A stretch of DNA of 5,444 nucleotides from Bacteroidales bacterium (GTDB taxonomy: Bacteria > Bacteroidota > Bacteroidia > Bacteroidales > UBA12077): the NCBI GenBank assembly GCA_030643125.1, contig DAOWML010000174.1, forward strand, positions 1-5,444, in the 5' to 3' direction. The translations under genes and the position numbers were made by a program. This document shows, piece by piece, positions 1 to 5,444 of this stretch (position 1 is its first letter; every line of letters begins with the position of its first letter). The notes under the pieces are model-generated. The model was not told the origin of the DNA. It saw only the letters and a program-made list of their open reading frames with translations, and searched no databases.

Positions 1-66
1 CATAGATTTTTGTAATTATAAAAACTACAAAGTTCTATTTTTTATCTTTTCCCCACAACTATTTAA
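1..66. other. Non-coding stretch upstream of the LolA-like remnant
   Basis: This AT-rich stretch has stops in the remnant's frame at 13-15 and 64-66. The other two forward frames give short peptides that do not resemble the missing part of the LolA-like protein. No promoter, repeat or transposon end could be recognised. It may be the junction where the gene was cut. Confidence 0.4.
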
Positions 67-381
67 AGTGATCCTGAAAGAGATTGCTGGATAGTAGAAT
101 TACAAGCAAAAACATCTGAAGTAAATTATCAAATTCGTAAAATTTGGGTTGATAAAGTTCGTTATATTCCGCTAAAAGAAGAATTGTATGCTAAAAGTGG
201 TAAGCTATTGAAAAAAACAGAATTGTCGAATATAACCAGAATCGGGAGTCGTTGGTATCCAAAGAAAATTGTTTTTAAAGATATGCTTAAAAAGGGTGCC
301 GGTACTGAATTTATTATTGATGAAATAGAATTTGATAAAGAAATTGATAAATATATTTTCACTAAAGCATCTCTAAAATAA
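67..381 (+). pseudogene. LolA-like outer-membrane lipoprotein-sorting protein, C-terminal remnant
   Basis: The frame stays open for 104 codons after an in-frame TAA at 64-66 and ends with TAA at 379-381. The translation reads like the last two fifths of the LolA-like sorting proteins common in Bacteroidota and proteobacteria (about 250 residues). Landmarks are RDCWIVEL, IWVDK, IPLKEELYAKSGKLLKKTEL, a GSRWYPKK segment and KGAGTEFIIDEIEFD, ending in FTKASLK. In the family this half forms outer strands of the curved beta-sheet that holds a lipid or lipoprotein chain in the periplasm. The signal peptide and N-terminal half are absent, there is no ATG in frame (the first candidate is TTG at 184), and neither other frame over 1-66 continues the family. 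I infer a 5'-truncated, nonfunctional copy; a frameshifted gene whose front lies left of the window is the alternative. The family call comes from memory of its conserved motifs. Confidence 0.7.
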
Positions 382-389
382 AGTGTTAT

Positions 390-418
390 AAAAGAGTACT
401 AATTCGATGCTCTTTTTT
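390..418. terminator. Hairpin terminator between convergent genes
   Basis: AAAAGAG (390-396) pairs with CTCTTTT (410-416), and a T-G and an A-T pair can extend the stem inward. On the plus strand the right arm runs into six T residues (413-418). The hairpin lies just after the LolA-like remnant and touches the stop codon (417-419) of the minus-strand U32-like gene. It could therefore stop transcription from both sides, though the T-run favours the plus strand. The stem is AT-rich and only moderately strong. Confidence 0.55.
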
Positions 419-1205
419 AATAACCAGATTTTCTCCCTTTATGTTCTCTAAGCATTTTAAAACGAGTAAAACCCATTTCATAATATTTATCAATATCAAA
501 ATCTATAAGTCCATGTAATTTACGGGGTTTAACTTTATACATGCACCATTTTCTTTTAATAAAGAATGAGTAATAGTAATATACGAGTCTTATAATTATG
601 TTTGTACTTCCCAGTATTTTATTTCTTTTGGATATATAATCATAGCATATTCTGTTAGGGCAGGTTAATGCACAACCTGCATTGCCAAATAAAGTTATTC
701 TTTCTTTTTGCTCAATACTATTTAATAATTCTATATTGTAATTCACATTCATTGGAAGAACTACAGTATTGTATAATTCAAAAGCCTTGTTAATTTTGTC
801 AAGCGAATCAATTTCCTTTAAAAGACTTGCTTCAATTTTATATAAAGGAAAATCTTTTTTTACCCATTTAGCAAAATCATCATTTGTAATTATAAGAGAG
901 TTTCCTTTTTTATGGTATTTCTCAAGTAAAGGTTTATACTTTTGATATTCCTTTTGTGAAACATAATGGTTTGTAAAAGGAATTCTTATACCAATATTAT
1001 TTTCCTGCAAAAATTTATAATCCTTATCAGAAATTTGTCTCATTAAAAAAGGCCGGCCACTGTATAAAGATGTTTTTTCAACAAAACCAAAAATACTATC
1101 TACCTTATTTAAAGGGATATTAGGGAAATATTTATTAAAATAGTCTTTTACAGGTTGTCTGTGTCTTTTCCCTCGCGCAGAAATGGTATATGCTGTATTG
1201 TCCAT
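417..1205 (-). CDS. Short peptidase U32-like protein with a four-cysteine Fe-S signature
   Basis: This 262-residue protein looks like a cut-down member of the U32 'collagenase-like' superfamily (relatives: UbiU/UbiV, TrhP/YegQ, RlhA), which have TIM-barrel-like cores and mostly act in RNA or quinone hydroxylation rather than proteolysis. Visible signs are SGRP (49-52), KIEAS (123-127), the KINKAFELYNTVVLP segment (137-151), and LFGNAGCALTCPNRICYDYI (172-191), followed by ISKRNK and a C-terminal MGFTRFKMLREH (244-255). The protein has exactly four cysteines (178, 182, 187, 221), spaced C-x3-C-x4-C-x33-C. This fits a [4Fe-4S] cluster, as known for UbiU and UbiV. There is no signal peptide or membrane segment, so it should be cytoplasmic. 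The gene lies 47 bases downstream of the radical SAM gene on the same strand, so the two are probably co-transcribed. The ATG at 1203-1205 has an A/T leader and no Shine-Dalgarno. The substrate is unknown, and the superfamily call is likely but not certain. Confidence 0.65.
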   Translation of the reverse strand: MDNTAYTISARGKRHRQPVKDYFNKYFPNIPLNKVDSIFGFVEKTSLYSGRPFLMRQISDKDYKFLQENNIGIRIPFTNHYVSQKEYQKYKPLLEKYHKKGNSLIITNDDFAKWVKKDFPLYKIEASLLKEIDSLDKINKAFELYNTVVLPMNVNYNIELLNSIEQKERITLFGNAGCALTCPNRICYDYISKRNKILGSTNIIIRLVYYYYSFFIKRKWCMYKVKPRKLHGLIDFDIDKYYEMGFTRFKMLREHKGRKSGY

Positions 1206-1252
1206 TGTAATTTAAATCTGTTTCTACAAATATTGGAATAATATTTAAGATT

Positions 1253-2188
1253 CTATTTTTTAAATTGATAAAATATTCCTCGTTCCTGTCGGTATGTTTC
1301 AATTTTGTTTTCAGAGTCAAGTACATCGAGATATTTATTAATTTCGTTTACATGAAGTCCTAATATTTTTTCAAGATCTTCCAAAGTACATGGACGACGC
1401 GAAATAGTTTCCATAATAGCATTCTCGGTATCTTTCCGAAACGATTTATTGTCTTTTCTGATTGCCGACGAAGCAATTATTTCAACATTGTTCATGCTCC
1501 ATAAATAAATAATATTTTGTAATTCAATTCTACTGGCAGCTCTGATTTTATCAATAACACCTGGCCGGTCGAGTGTGTTTAACTGAACTTTTTCGGGCTT
1601 GATTTTCAAAATTGCTTCTTTTAAAAGTTTAAGATTTTCTAAATCATCATTAAATCCTGGTAAAATCATTATTTCCAGCCAGATTGTACCTTTAAACTCT
1701 TTACTAAAATCAGTTAATCCCTGAATGTAATCTTCGATATTTAAATTTTTAGATGGACGATCGATTTTTTTGAAAGCACTACTTGTTGCAGCATCAAGTG
1801 ATGGTAAAATAAGATCGGCCTGTAATAATTCTTGCCTTACTTCAGTTTTACTTAACAAACTACCATTTGTTAGTACGGCTACAGGTATCTCGGAATAATT
1901 AGTTTTTAAATAATCTATAACCTTGCCAATATGAATATTTAATGTAGGTTCTCCTGCACCTGAAAAAGTAATATAATCAGGATTATCATTGTTTTTAAAA
2001 AAGTCATTTAGTTCACTGATTATTTCATTATACGAAACATATTCTTTTCTTTCTGTTGTTAAATTATTTGTTGCACCACATTCGCAATAAATGCAGTTCA
2101 AGGAACAAACTTTATGAGGTACTAAATCAACTCCTAACGACATACCAAGTCTTCGTGATGGAACTGGTCCAAATAAATGCTTATACAT
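1253..2188 (-). CDS. Radical SAM protein with C-terminal winged helix (COG0731-type)
   Basis: This 311-residue protein opens with the family signature GPVPSRRLGMSLGVDLVP (7-24). The radical SAM cluster motif C28-x3-C32-x2-C35 follows and binds the [4Fe-4S] cluster that cleaves S-adenosylmethionine. SGAGEPT (76-82) is the GGE-type motif that contacts SAM. VLTNGSLL (105-112), LDA (131-133) and LEIMILPGFND (171-181) mark later barrel strands. Residues ~255-311 (from NAIMETISRRPCTLEDL) read as a winged-helix domain, seen in many members of this group. The group is related to the wyosine-tRNA enzyme TYW1, but this protein lacks the flavodoxin part and is bacterial, so its substrate is not known. 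Its length is normal and it looks intact. It is the first gene of a probable operon with the U32-like gene and is read from a region divergent to the SnoaL-like gene, with a good -7 element 25 bases upstream. Confidence 0.85.
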   Translation of the reverse strand: MYKHLFGPVPSRRLGMSLGVDLVPHKVCSLNCIYCECGATNNLTTERKEYVSYNEIISELNDFFKNNDNPDYITFSGAGEPTLNIHIGKVIDYLKTNYSEIPVAVLTNGSLLSKTEVRQELLQADLILPSLDAATSSAFKKIDRPSKNLNIEDYIQGLTDFSKEFKGTIWLEIMILPGFNDDLENLKLLKEAILKIKPEKVQLNTLDRPGVIDKIRAASRIELQNIIYLWSMNNVEIIASSAIRKDNKSFRKDTENAIMETISRRPCTLEDLEKILGLHVNEINKYLDVLDSENKIETYRQERGIFYQFKK

Positions 2189-2213
2189 TTTAAATATTAA
2201 TTATTATTTTTAG

Positions 2214-2221
2214 CAAAATTA
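2214..2221 (-). promoter_or_regulatory. Bacteroidota-type -7 promoter element for the radical SAM operon
   Basis: On the minus strand this reads TAATTTTG, an exact match to the TAnnTTTG -7 element of the primary sigma factor in Bacteroidota. It ends 25 bases before the ATG at 2186-2188, giving a predicted leader of roughly 20 bases. There is no good TTTG/TTG at the -33 spacing (TTAATG lies about there), so the match is partial and a chance hit in AT-rich DNA is possible. Confidence 0.4.
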
Positions 2222-2292
2222 ATCAAACAGAATAATTTTAACATTAAATTAAAGAATATAATTCAGAAATCTGTTTTTTAAATCAAATTAAG

Positions 2293-2682
2293 ATGATATC
2301 CGACATGAGTAATGATAAACCATATAAAGAAATTGCATTAAGTGTATTTGAGGCGATGAATACGAGTGACTTTTCAACATTTGAAAAAAATGCTGCCAAC
2401 GATTTAAGCTTTTATTTTCCGGGAGCCGACAGAGTAGAAGGTGTTAAGCGGGTAATTCTTTTTTTTAAAATATTACTTAGAAAATACAACAAGCTGACTT
2501 TTACAGTTTCTGATGTTATTATTGAAAATAAAAAAGCATGCGTTGTATGGACAAACAAAGGTGAAGAGAAAGATGGGAAGCCATATAAGAATAGTGGAAT
2601 AACTTTATTTCATTTTACTGATGATAAGGTATCTTTTATTAGTGATTATTTTAAAGATACTTCATTTATAAACTCCAAATAA
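2293..2682 (+). CDS. SnoaL-like / nuclear transport factor 2 fold protein
   Basis: The 129-residue length and pattern fit the SnoaL-like NTF2 superfamily, a cone-shaped alpha+beta fold used by isomerases, hydrolases and many proteins of unknown role. The opening helix (YKEIALSVFEAMNTSDFSTF, 11-30) is followed by LSFYFPGADRVEGVKRVILF (38-57), strands around LTFTVSDVIIENKKACVVWT (68-87) and a closing strand pair (GITLFHFTDDKVSFISDYF, 102-120). There is no signal peptide, so it is cytoplasmic. The ATG at 2293 gives MISDMSN; the ATG at 2305 (MSNDKPYKE) is an equally possible start, and neither has a Shine-Dalgarno. Its stop lies only 6 bases before the flavoprotein start, so the two are surely co-transcribed. 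The fold is fairly safe, but the substrate cannot be read from the sequence; stand-alone members are rarely characterised. Confidence 0.75.
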   Translation: MISDMSNDKPYKEIALSVFEAMNTSDFSTFEKNAANDLSFYFPGADRVEGVKRVILFFKILLRKYNKLTFTVSDVIIENKKACVVWTNKGEEKDGKPYKNSGITLFHFTDDKVSFISDYFKDTSFINSK

Positions 2683-2688
2683 ATTCAA

Positions 2689-3348
2689 ATGAAAAAAGTA
2701 TTGGTGTTAGACGGAAGTACCAGAAAACTGGGAAACACATCTGTTTTGTTGCAACATTTTATTGATGGAGCAAAAAATAATACAGGAAATATTGAGCAAG
2801 TTACGGCTAAAGAGATTGATATTAAGTATTGTAATGGTTGTCTGCGTTGTAATTTAATAAAGCGTTGTTCAATTAGAGATGATGATTGGGAAGATTTAAG
2901 TCAAAAAATTGACGAAGCAGATATTTTGGTCTTTGCATCACCAATATATTTTCATTATGTAAGCGCTCCGTTAAAAAATATTATAGACAGGTTTAGGTCA
3001 TTTGTTCATGTTCAGATTACAGAAACCAGTTTAATTCATACTCCTTTTAAGGACTGGAACAAAGATTTCGTATTATTACTATCAATGGGGTCTTCGGATG
3101 ATTCTGATGCTAAACCGGTAATTGATTTGTTTGAATATATGAAAGAGGTATTAGGCGATAAAAACAGGTTGCATGTGATTAAAGCAACTCGTTTAGCTGT
3201 AATAAAACAAGTGCAAAAAACTGAAGAGGAGCTTAAGGAATTATATCCAAAACTGAAATTAGATGAAAGCCTGGCAGAATCCGATTTTATAAAAAATAAA
3301 GAGATATTGAAAGAATGTTTTGATTTAGGGAAAGAACTGTCAAAATAA
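2689..3348 (+). CDS. Flavodoxin-fold NAD(P)H-dependent oxidoreductase with ISF-type cysteine motif
   Basis: This 219-residue protein belongs to the NADPH-dependent FMN reductase / flavodoxin-like family. The FMN phosphate loop GSTRKLGNTSVLL is at 9-21, and the conserved segment FASPIYFHYVSAPLKNIIDRF (starting at 82) shapes the flavin site and dimer interface. Between them, C48-x2-C51-x2-C54-x5-C60 followed by IRDDDW matches the compact CX2CX2CX4-7C motif known to bind [4Fe-4S] in archaeal iron-sulfur flavoprotein (Isf). Many bacterial relatives keep part of it without proof of a cluster. A further cysteine, C210, lies near the C-terminus. A soluble cytoplasmic electron-transfer or quinone/nitro-type reductase role is the usual family reading; the electron acceptor is unknown. 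It is the second gene of a tight operon, 6 bases after the SnoaL-like gene, and ends 21 bases from the stop of the convergent minus-strand gene. It looks complete. Confidence 0.85.
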   Translation: MKKVLVLDGSTRKLGNTSVLLQHFIDGAKNNTGNIEQVTAKEIDIKYCNGCLRCNLIKRCSIRDDDWEDLSQKIDEADILVFASPIYFHYVSAPLKNIIDRFRSFVHVQITETSLIHTPFKDWNKDFVLLLSMGSSDDSDAKPVIDLFEYMKEVLGDKNRLHVIKATRLAVIKQVQKTEEELKELYPKLKLDESLAESDFIKNKEILKECFDLGKELSK

Positions 3349-3369
3349 TAAGTTAGCAGATTTTCTTTT

Positions 3370-4098
3370 TTAATTAGATTTTAATTTCCCCATGTTTTTA
3401 TTGAATACTTCAGAATGGTATCTGAAATCAAATTCTGGGTTTTCTACAGTTTTCCCATCCGTATAATCAAAATAACCTTTAATAAATTGTTTTGGAAAGA
3501 TATAAATCTCATCCCCATTTTCATCAGTGTACGGAGGAGTTTCAGTTAAAATTTGTTCAACTGCTGTATTTTTTGCTTTATGTTTACTTAATTCGTCAGA
3601 ATAGTGATTGTAAGTATCTTTTGAAATACAAATTGCAATAACATAATGCCCATATTGTTTATGTTCGTGATGCCTGTGTATAAGATATAATTCATCATTA
3701 TAAATATATTCAGCAGTTTTGTAAAAAGAGTTAACAAATTTAAATCCTTCTTTAAGTATTGTATTTGCAACCTTTTCTGATGCTGTATAATGTAAAAAAA
3801 GTTTTATATTTTCATCATTCTCAAAAAGAAAATTTCTGATTTTTTTATCAAGTAATCTATCTTTAGTTACAGCTCCGGAAAATTCAGGATTTTTTAAGTT
3901 TTCCAAAAATCGTATAATATCCTTTTTGTCTAATTTGCTTTCGGGTCTATCAACTTTATCATAAAAAGATTTTAGAAGATTATTCTTTTTTGCAAGCTGT
4001 AACTGTATATGAATAATATAAATAAACAGAATGAAAATTAAAATAAACTCTCCTGAGATACTAAAACTAAAATCCGTAATAAGACTGATTATATTCAT
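3370..4098 (-). CDS. Membrane-anchored protein of unknown function, possible ADP-ribosyltransferase-like fold
   Basis: I do not recognise this 242-residue protein with certainty. Residues ~17-36 (EFILIFILFIYIIHIQLQLA) form one membrane segment followed by KK, which suggests the C-terminal part faces the cytoplasm. Residues ~41-95 are charged and probably helical. The remaining soluble part contains LFLHYTASEKVANTILKEGF (100-119), then a His-rich stretch HRHHEHKQYGHYV (141-153) leading into the hydrophobic strand IAICIS, then TETPPYTDENGDEIYIFPKQ (185-204) and FIKGYFDY (205-212). An opening 'HYT...A..IL.EGF' strand-helix and a closing 'P..FIKGY' strand are reminiscent of ADP-ribosyltransferase-fold proteins (for example DarT-like or PARP-like); this is inference from pattern only. 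The protein has a single Cys, in IAICIS. Start ATG is at 4096-4098, and the gene appears to be a single-gene unit. It is the convergent neighbour of the flavoprotein and follows nhaA on the same strand beyond a terminator. Confidence 0.6.
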   Translation of the reverse strand: MNIISLITDFSFSISGEFILIFILFIYIIHIQLQLAKKNNLLKSFYDKVDRPESKLDKKDIIRFLENLKNPEFSGAVTKDRLLDKKIRNFLFENDENIKLFLHYTASEKVANTILKEGFKFVNSFYKTAEYIYNDELYLIHRHHEHKQYGHYVIAICISKDTYNHYSDELSKHKAKNTAVEQILTETPPYTDENGDEIYIFPKQFIKGYFDYTDGKTVENPEFDFRYHSEVFNKNMGKLKSN

Positions 4099-4173
4099 TA
4101 TAAGTTTTTATAATAATGAATAAAGATATTGAAAACAAAGGATTAAATGAAAAATTAGATATTAAATTTTTTC

Positions 4174-4193
4174 GATACAGAAATAATTGTATC
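4174..4193. repeat. Small inverted repeat GATACA-N8-TGTATC
   Basis: GATACA (4174-4179) and TGTATC (4188-4193) are perfect reverse complements separated by eight A/T-rich bases. The site lies about 75-95 bases upstream of the minus-strand start at 4098, where an operator could sit. A six-base match is short, so it may be chance. Confidence 0.25.
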
Positions 4194-4280
4194 AAAACTT
4201 ATTATTTTTTCTTTTCAATATAATCACTAAACCTTTATTTGTCTAAATTTATTTAAGTAAAATTATAATTGTAAGTATAT

Positions 4281-4313
4281 AAAAATAAGCGCCTTGAACA
4301 ATTTCAAGGCGTT
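4281..4313 (-). terminator. Rho-independent terminator of nhaA
   Basis: CGCCTTGAA (4290-4298) and TTCAAGGCG (4303-4311) form a perfect 9-bp stem with a CAAT loop, extended outward by a G-T and an A-T pair. Read on the minus strand, the stem is followed by TTATTTTTATA, a U-rich tail. It lies about 30 bases after the nhaA stop codon. The plus-strand side has no T-run, so it acts in one direction. Confidence 0.9.
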
Positions 4314-4343
4314 AGAATAGTTAGATATTTATTTAATTAAATG

Positions 4344-5444
4344 CTATTCTTTCGGAAGTATAAATTTCAAATAAACATATCCTAATATTGCTGCTATGAG
4401 CGATCCCATTAAAATTCCAAGTTTAGCTTGATTTTCTGCAATACCTCTTAAAAGACCAATATTCTCATAGGCTAAATTGCTTATAAATAATGACATGGTA
4501 AATCCAATACCTCCTAACATTGCTGCCCCGAGAATATGTTTCCAATTAATACTATTAGGTAAAGCAGATAAGCCCAACTTAACAGTTAAGAATGAGAATA
4601 AGAATATACCTATTATTTTACCAAAGACTAGACTACCGCTAATACTTAAGGTTAATGTATTTAAAGAATCAAGACCTGTGCCCTGTAGTACAACTCCTGC
4701 ATTAGCAAAAGCAAATAATGGCATTACAATGTAGGTTACAAATCCATGCAAATTATGCTCTAATTGCTGTAATGGACTTTGTATTTTAAAAATTTGCGAT
4801 TGCATATTATCTATTGAAGCAAGTTGTGTATGCTGTAGTGCAACATCATCTGGACAGGGGCCGTTTTCAAAATCCGTAAGATTTCGTTTCATTCTAAATG
4901 TAAAATCTTCTAAATCAATTTTACGTGCTGAAGGTATTGAAAATGCAATTAAAACCCCGGCGATAGTTGGATGTATTCCCGATTTTAGGAATAAAAACCA
5001 AATTATCCAGCCAATAATCATGTAAAAAGGAATATATCTTATTCTTAATCTATTTAATAAAAATAGAACAGCAAGTAGACCTAGAGCAATGAATAATAAA
5101 CTCCAATGTATTTCTGCGCTGTAAAATACTGCAATTACTATAATAGCTCCAATATCATCGACAATGGCAAATGCAACCAAAAATACTTTTAAGGCTAATG
5201 GAACACGTTTACCTAATAAACTCAAAATACCAAGAGAAAAGGCAATGTCGGTTGCCATAGGAATACCCCAACCTTCCTTTCCTAAACCATCTCCAACAAA
5301 TAATAAGAATAAACCTGCAGGAACAAGCATTCCACCCACTGCAGCAATAATTGGTAAAGCAGCTTTTTTGGGCGATGAAAGTTCTCCAACAAGTAATTCT
5401 CTTTTGATTTCTAATCCTACAAGGAAGAAGAAAATAGCCATTAA
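4344..5444 (-). CDS. nhaA: Na+/H+ antiporter NhaA (N-terminus outside the window)
   Basis: NhaA exchanges cytoplasmic Na+ (or Li+) for external H+ across the inner membrane, supporting pH and salt homeostasis. Residues here are counted from the internal Met at 5439-5441. FFFLVGLEIKRELLVGE (4-20) matches the E. coli pH-sensing region. ATDIAF (63-68) carries the counterpart of Asp133, and VDDIGAI (94-100) carries the two transport aspartates Asp163/Asp164. PLFAFANAGV (241-250) and GKIIGI (274-279), with the Lys300 counterpart, follow, then GGIGFTMSLFI and AKLGILMGS. The stop is TAG at 4344-4346. The frame stays open through the right edge (the last codon is Leu, as in E. coli 'LMAVFF'), so the Met is internal and about 70 residues lie outside. 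The segment at ~171-226 is about 44 residues longer than in E. coli. A strong terminator follows the gene. Confidence 0.97.
   Translation of the reverse strand, partial: LMAIFFFLVGLEIKRELLVGELSSPKKAALPIIAAVGGMLVPAGLFLLFVGDGLGKEGWGIPMATDIAFSLGILSLLGKRVPLALKVFLVAFAIVDDIGAIIVIAVFYSAEIHWSLLFIALGLLAVLFLLNRLRIRYIPFYMIIGWIIWFLFLKSGIHPTIAGVLIAFSIPSARKIDLEDFTFRMKRNLTDFENGPCPDDVALQHTQLASIDNMQSQIFKIQSPLQQLEHNLHGFVTYIVMPLFAFANAGVVLQGTGLDSLNTLTLSISGSLVFGKIIGIFLFSFLTVKLGLSALPNSINWKHILGAAMLGGIGFTMSLFISNLAYENIGLLRGIAENQAKLGILMGSLIAAILGYVYLKFILPKE
4764..4931 (-). other. Enlarged loop within NhaA
   Basis: Between the FSIP and LEHNLH motifs there are about 56 residues, against about 12 in E. coli NhaA. The segment is polar and mostly helical in appearance (KIDLEDFTFRMKRNLTDFE, then an SPLQQLEH run), with one Cys. 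It joins two transmembrane halves. Similar long loops are, to my memory, usual in NhaA of Bacteroidota and several other phyla, so this is a lineage variant rather than an insertion accident. Confidence 0.6.

Larger units (their letters stand above)
4099..4343. other. Intergenic region between nhaA and the membrane-anchored gene
   Basis: This 245-base AT-rich stretch has no open frame of note on either strand. It contains the nhaA terminator at 4281-4313 and a small palindrome at 4174-4193. It should hold the promoter of the downstream minus-strand gene. The best -7 match (TATCTTTA on the minus strand, 4121-4128) lacks the final G and a -33 partner, so no promoter is called. Confidence 0.5.

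Noticed and set aside
162..362. 66-codon minus-strand open frame opposite the LolA-like remnant
   Set aside because: It is antisense to a sequence with clear family motifs and shows no recognisable content of its own.
1050..1057. GGCCGGCC, a GC-rich 8-bp palindrome in AT-rich DNA
   Set aside because: It encodes the conserved SGRP segment of the U32-like protein, so codon choice explains it.
1135..1326. 63-codon minus-strand open frame bridging the radical SAM and U32-like genes
   Set aside because: It overlaps both well-supported genes in another frame and resembles no protein; it is a shadow.
2233..2240. TAATTTTA as a -7 element for the SnoaL-like operon
   Set aside because: It lacks the final G of TAnnTTTG and no TTTG lies at the right upstream distance; such strings are common in this AT-rich DNA.
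2262..2280. CAGAAATCTG followed by six T residues, resembling a mini-terminator
   Set aside because: The stem is only three base pairs with a four-base loop, and it lies in the leader of the SnoaL-like gene where termination is not expected.
3349..3372. T-rich run after the flavoprotein stop as a terminator
   Set aside because: There is a T-run but no credible hairpin before it; only a weak 6-bp AT pairing with a long loop can be drawn.
3588..3770. 60-codon minus-strand open frame inside the membrane-anchored gene
   Set aside because: It lies wholly within the larger gene in a shifted frame and looks like AT-rich chance coding.
4477..4734. 85-codon plus-strand open frame inside nhaA
   Set aside because: It is antisense to conserved NhaA membrane segments, has no upstream signals, and is explained by the codon pattern of nhaA.

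Overview
The window is AT-rich and gene-dense. Its coding style fits Bacteroidota: there are no clear Shine-Dalgarno sequences, the leaders before start codons are A/T-rich, and one promoter element matches the TAnnTTTG form known from that phylum. The protein set also fits (a LolA-like sorting-protein remnant and an NhaA with an enlarged loop). I would guess a Bacteroidales or Marinilabiliales-type organism, but the assignment below phylum is only an impression. I see no RNA gene, CRISPR array, insertion sequence or attachment site.

Layout. (1) Positions 1-66 hold nothing recognisable, and 67-381 (+) is the C-terminal part of a LolA-like outer-membrane lipoprotein-sorting protein whose front is missing: a decayed gene. 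A hairpin with a T-run at 390-418 separates it from the convergent unit that follows. (2) Positions 417-2188 (-) form a probable two-gene operon. A radical SAM protein with a C-terminal winged helix comes first, and 47 bases later comes a short peptidase-U32-like protein with exactly four cysteines. Both look like iron-sulfur enzymes, and their closest characterised relatives often act on RNA or cofactors. (3) A 104-base divergent promoter region lies at 2189-2292. (4) Positions 2293-3348 (+) form a two-gene operon with a 6-base gap: a SnoaL-like/NTF2-fold small protein and a flavodoxin-fold reductase carrying the compact cysteine motif of iron-sulfur flavoproteins. (5) Positions 3370-4098 (-) encode a membrane-anchored protein of unknown function whose soluble part faintly resembles ADP-ribosyltransferase-fold proteins. 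(6) Positions 4099-4343 are intergenic and carry the strong terminator of the next gene plus one small palindrome. (7) Positions 4344-5444 (-) are nhaA, a Na+/H+ antiporter that runs off the right edge without its first ~70 residues.

Taken together, most of the window is ordinary chromosomal housekeeping and redox functions. The parts most worth a second look are the paired Fe-S genes on the minus strand, the possible membrane-anchored ADP-ribosyltransferase-like protein, and the ISF-type flavoprotein paired with a SnoaL-like protein. No evidence in the window establishes a new system.
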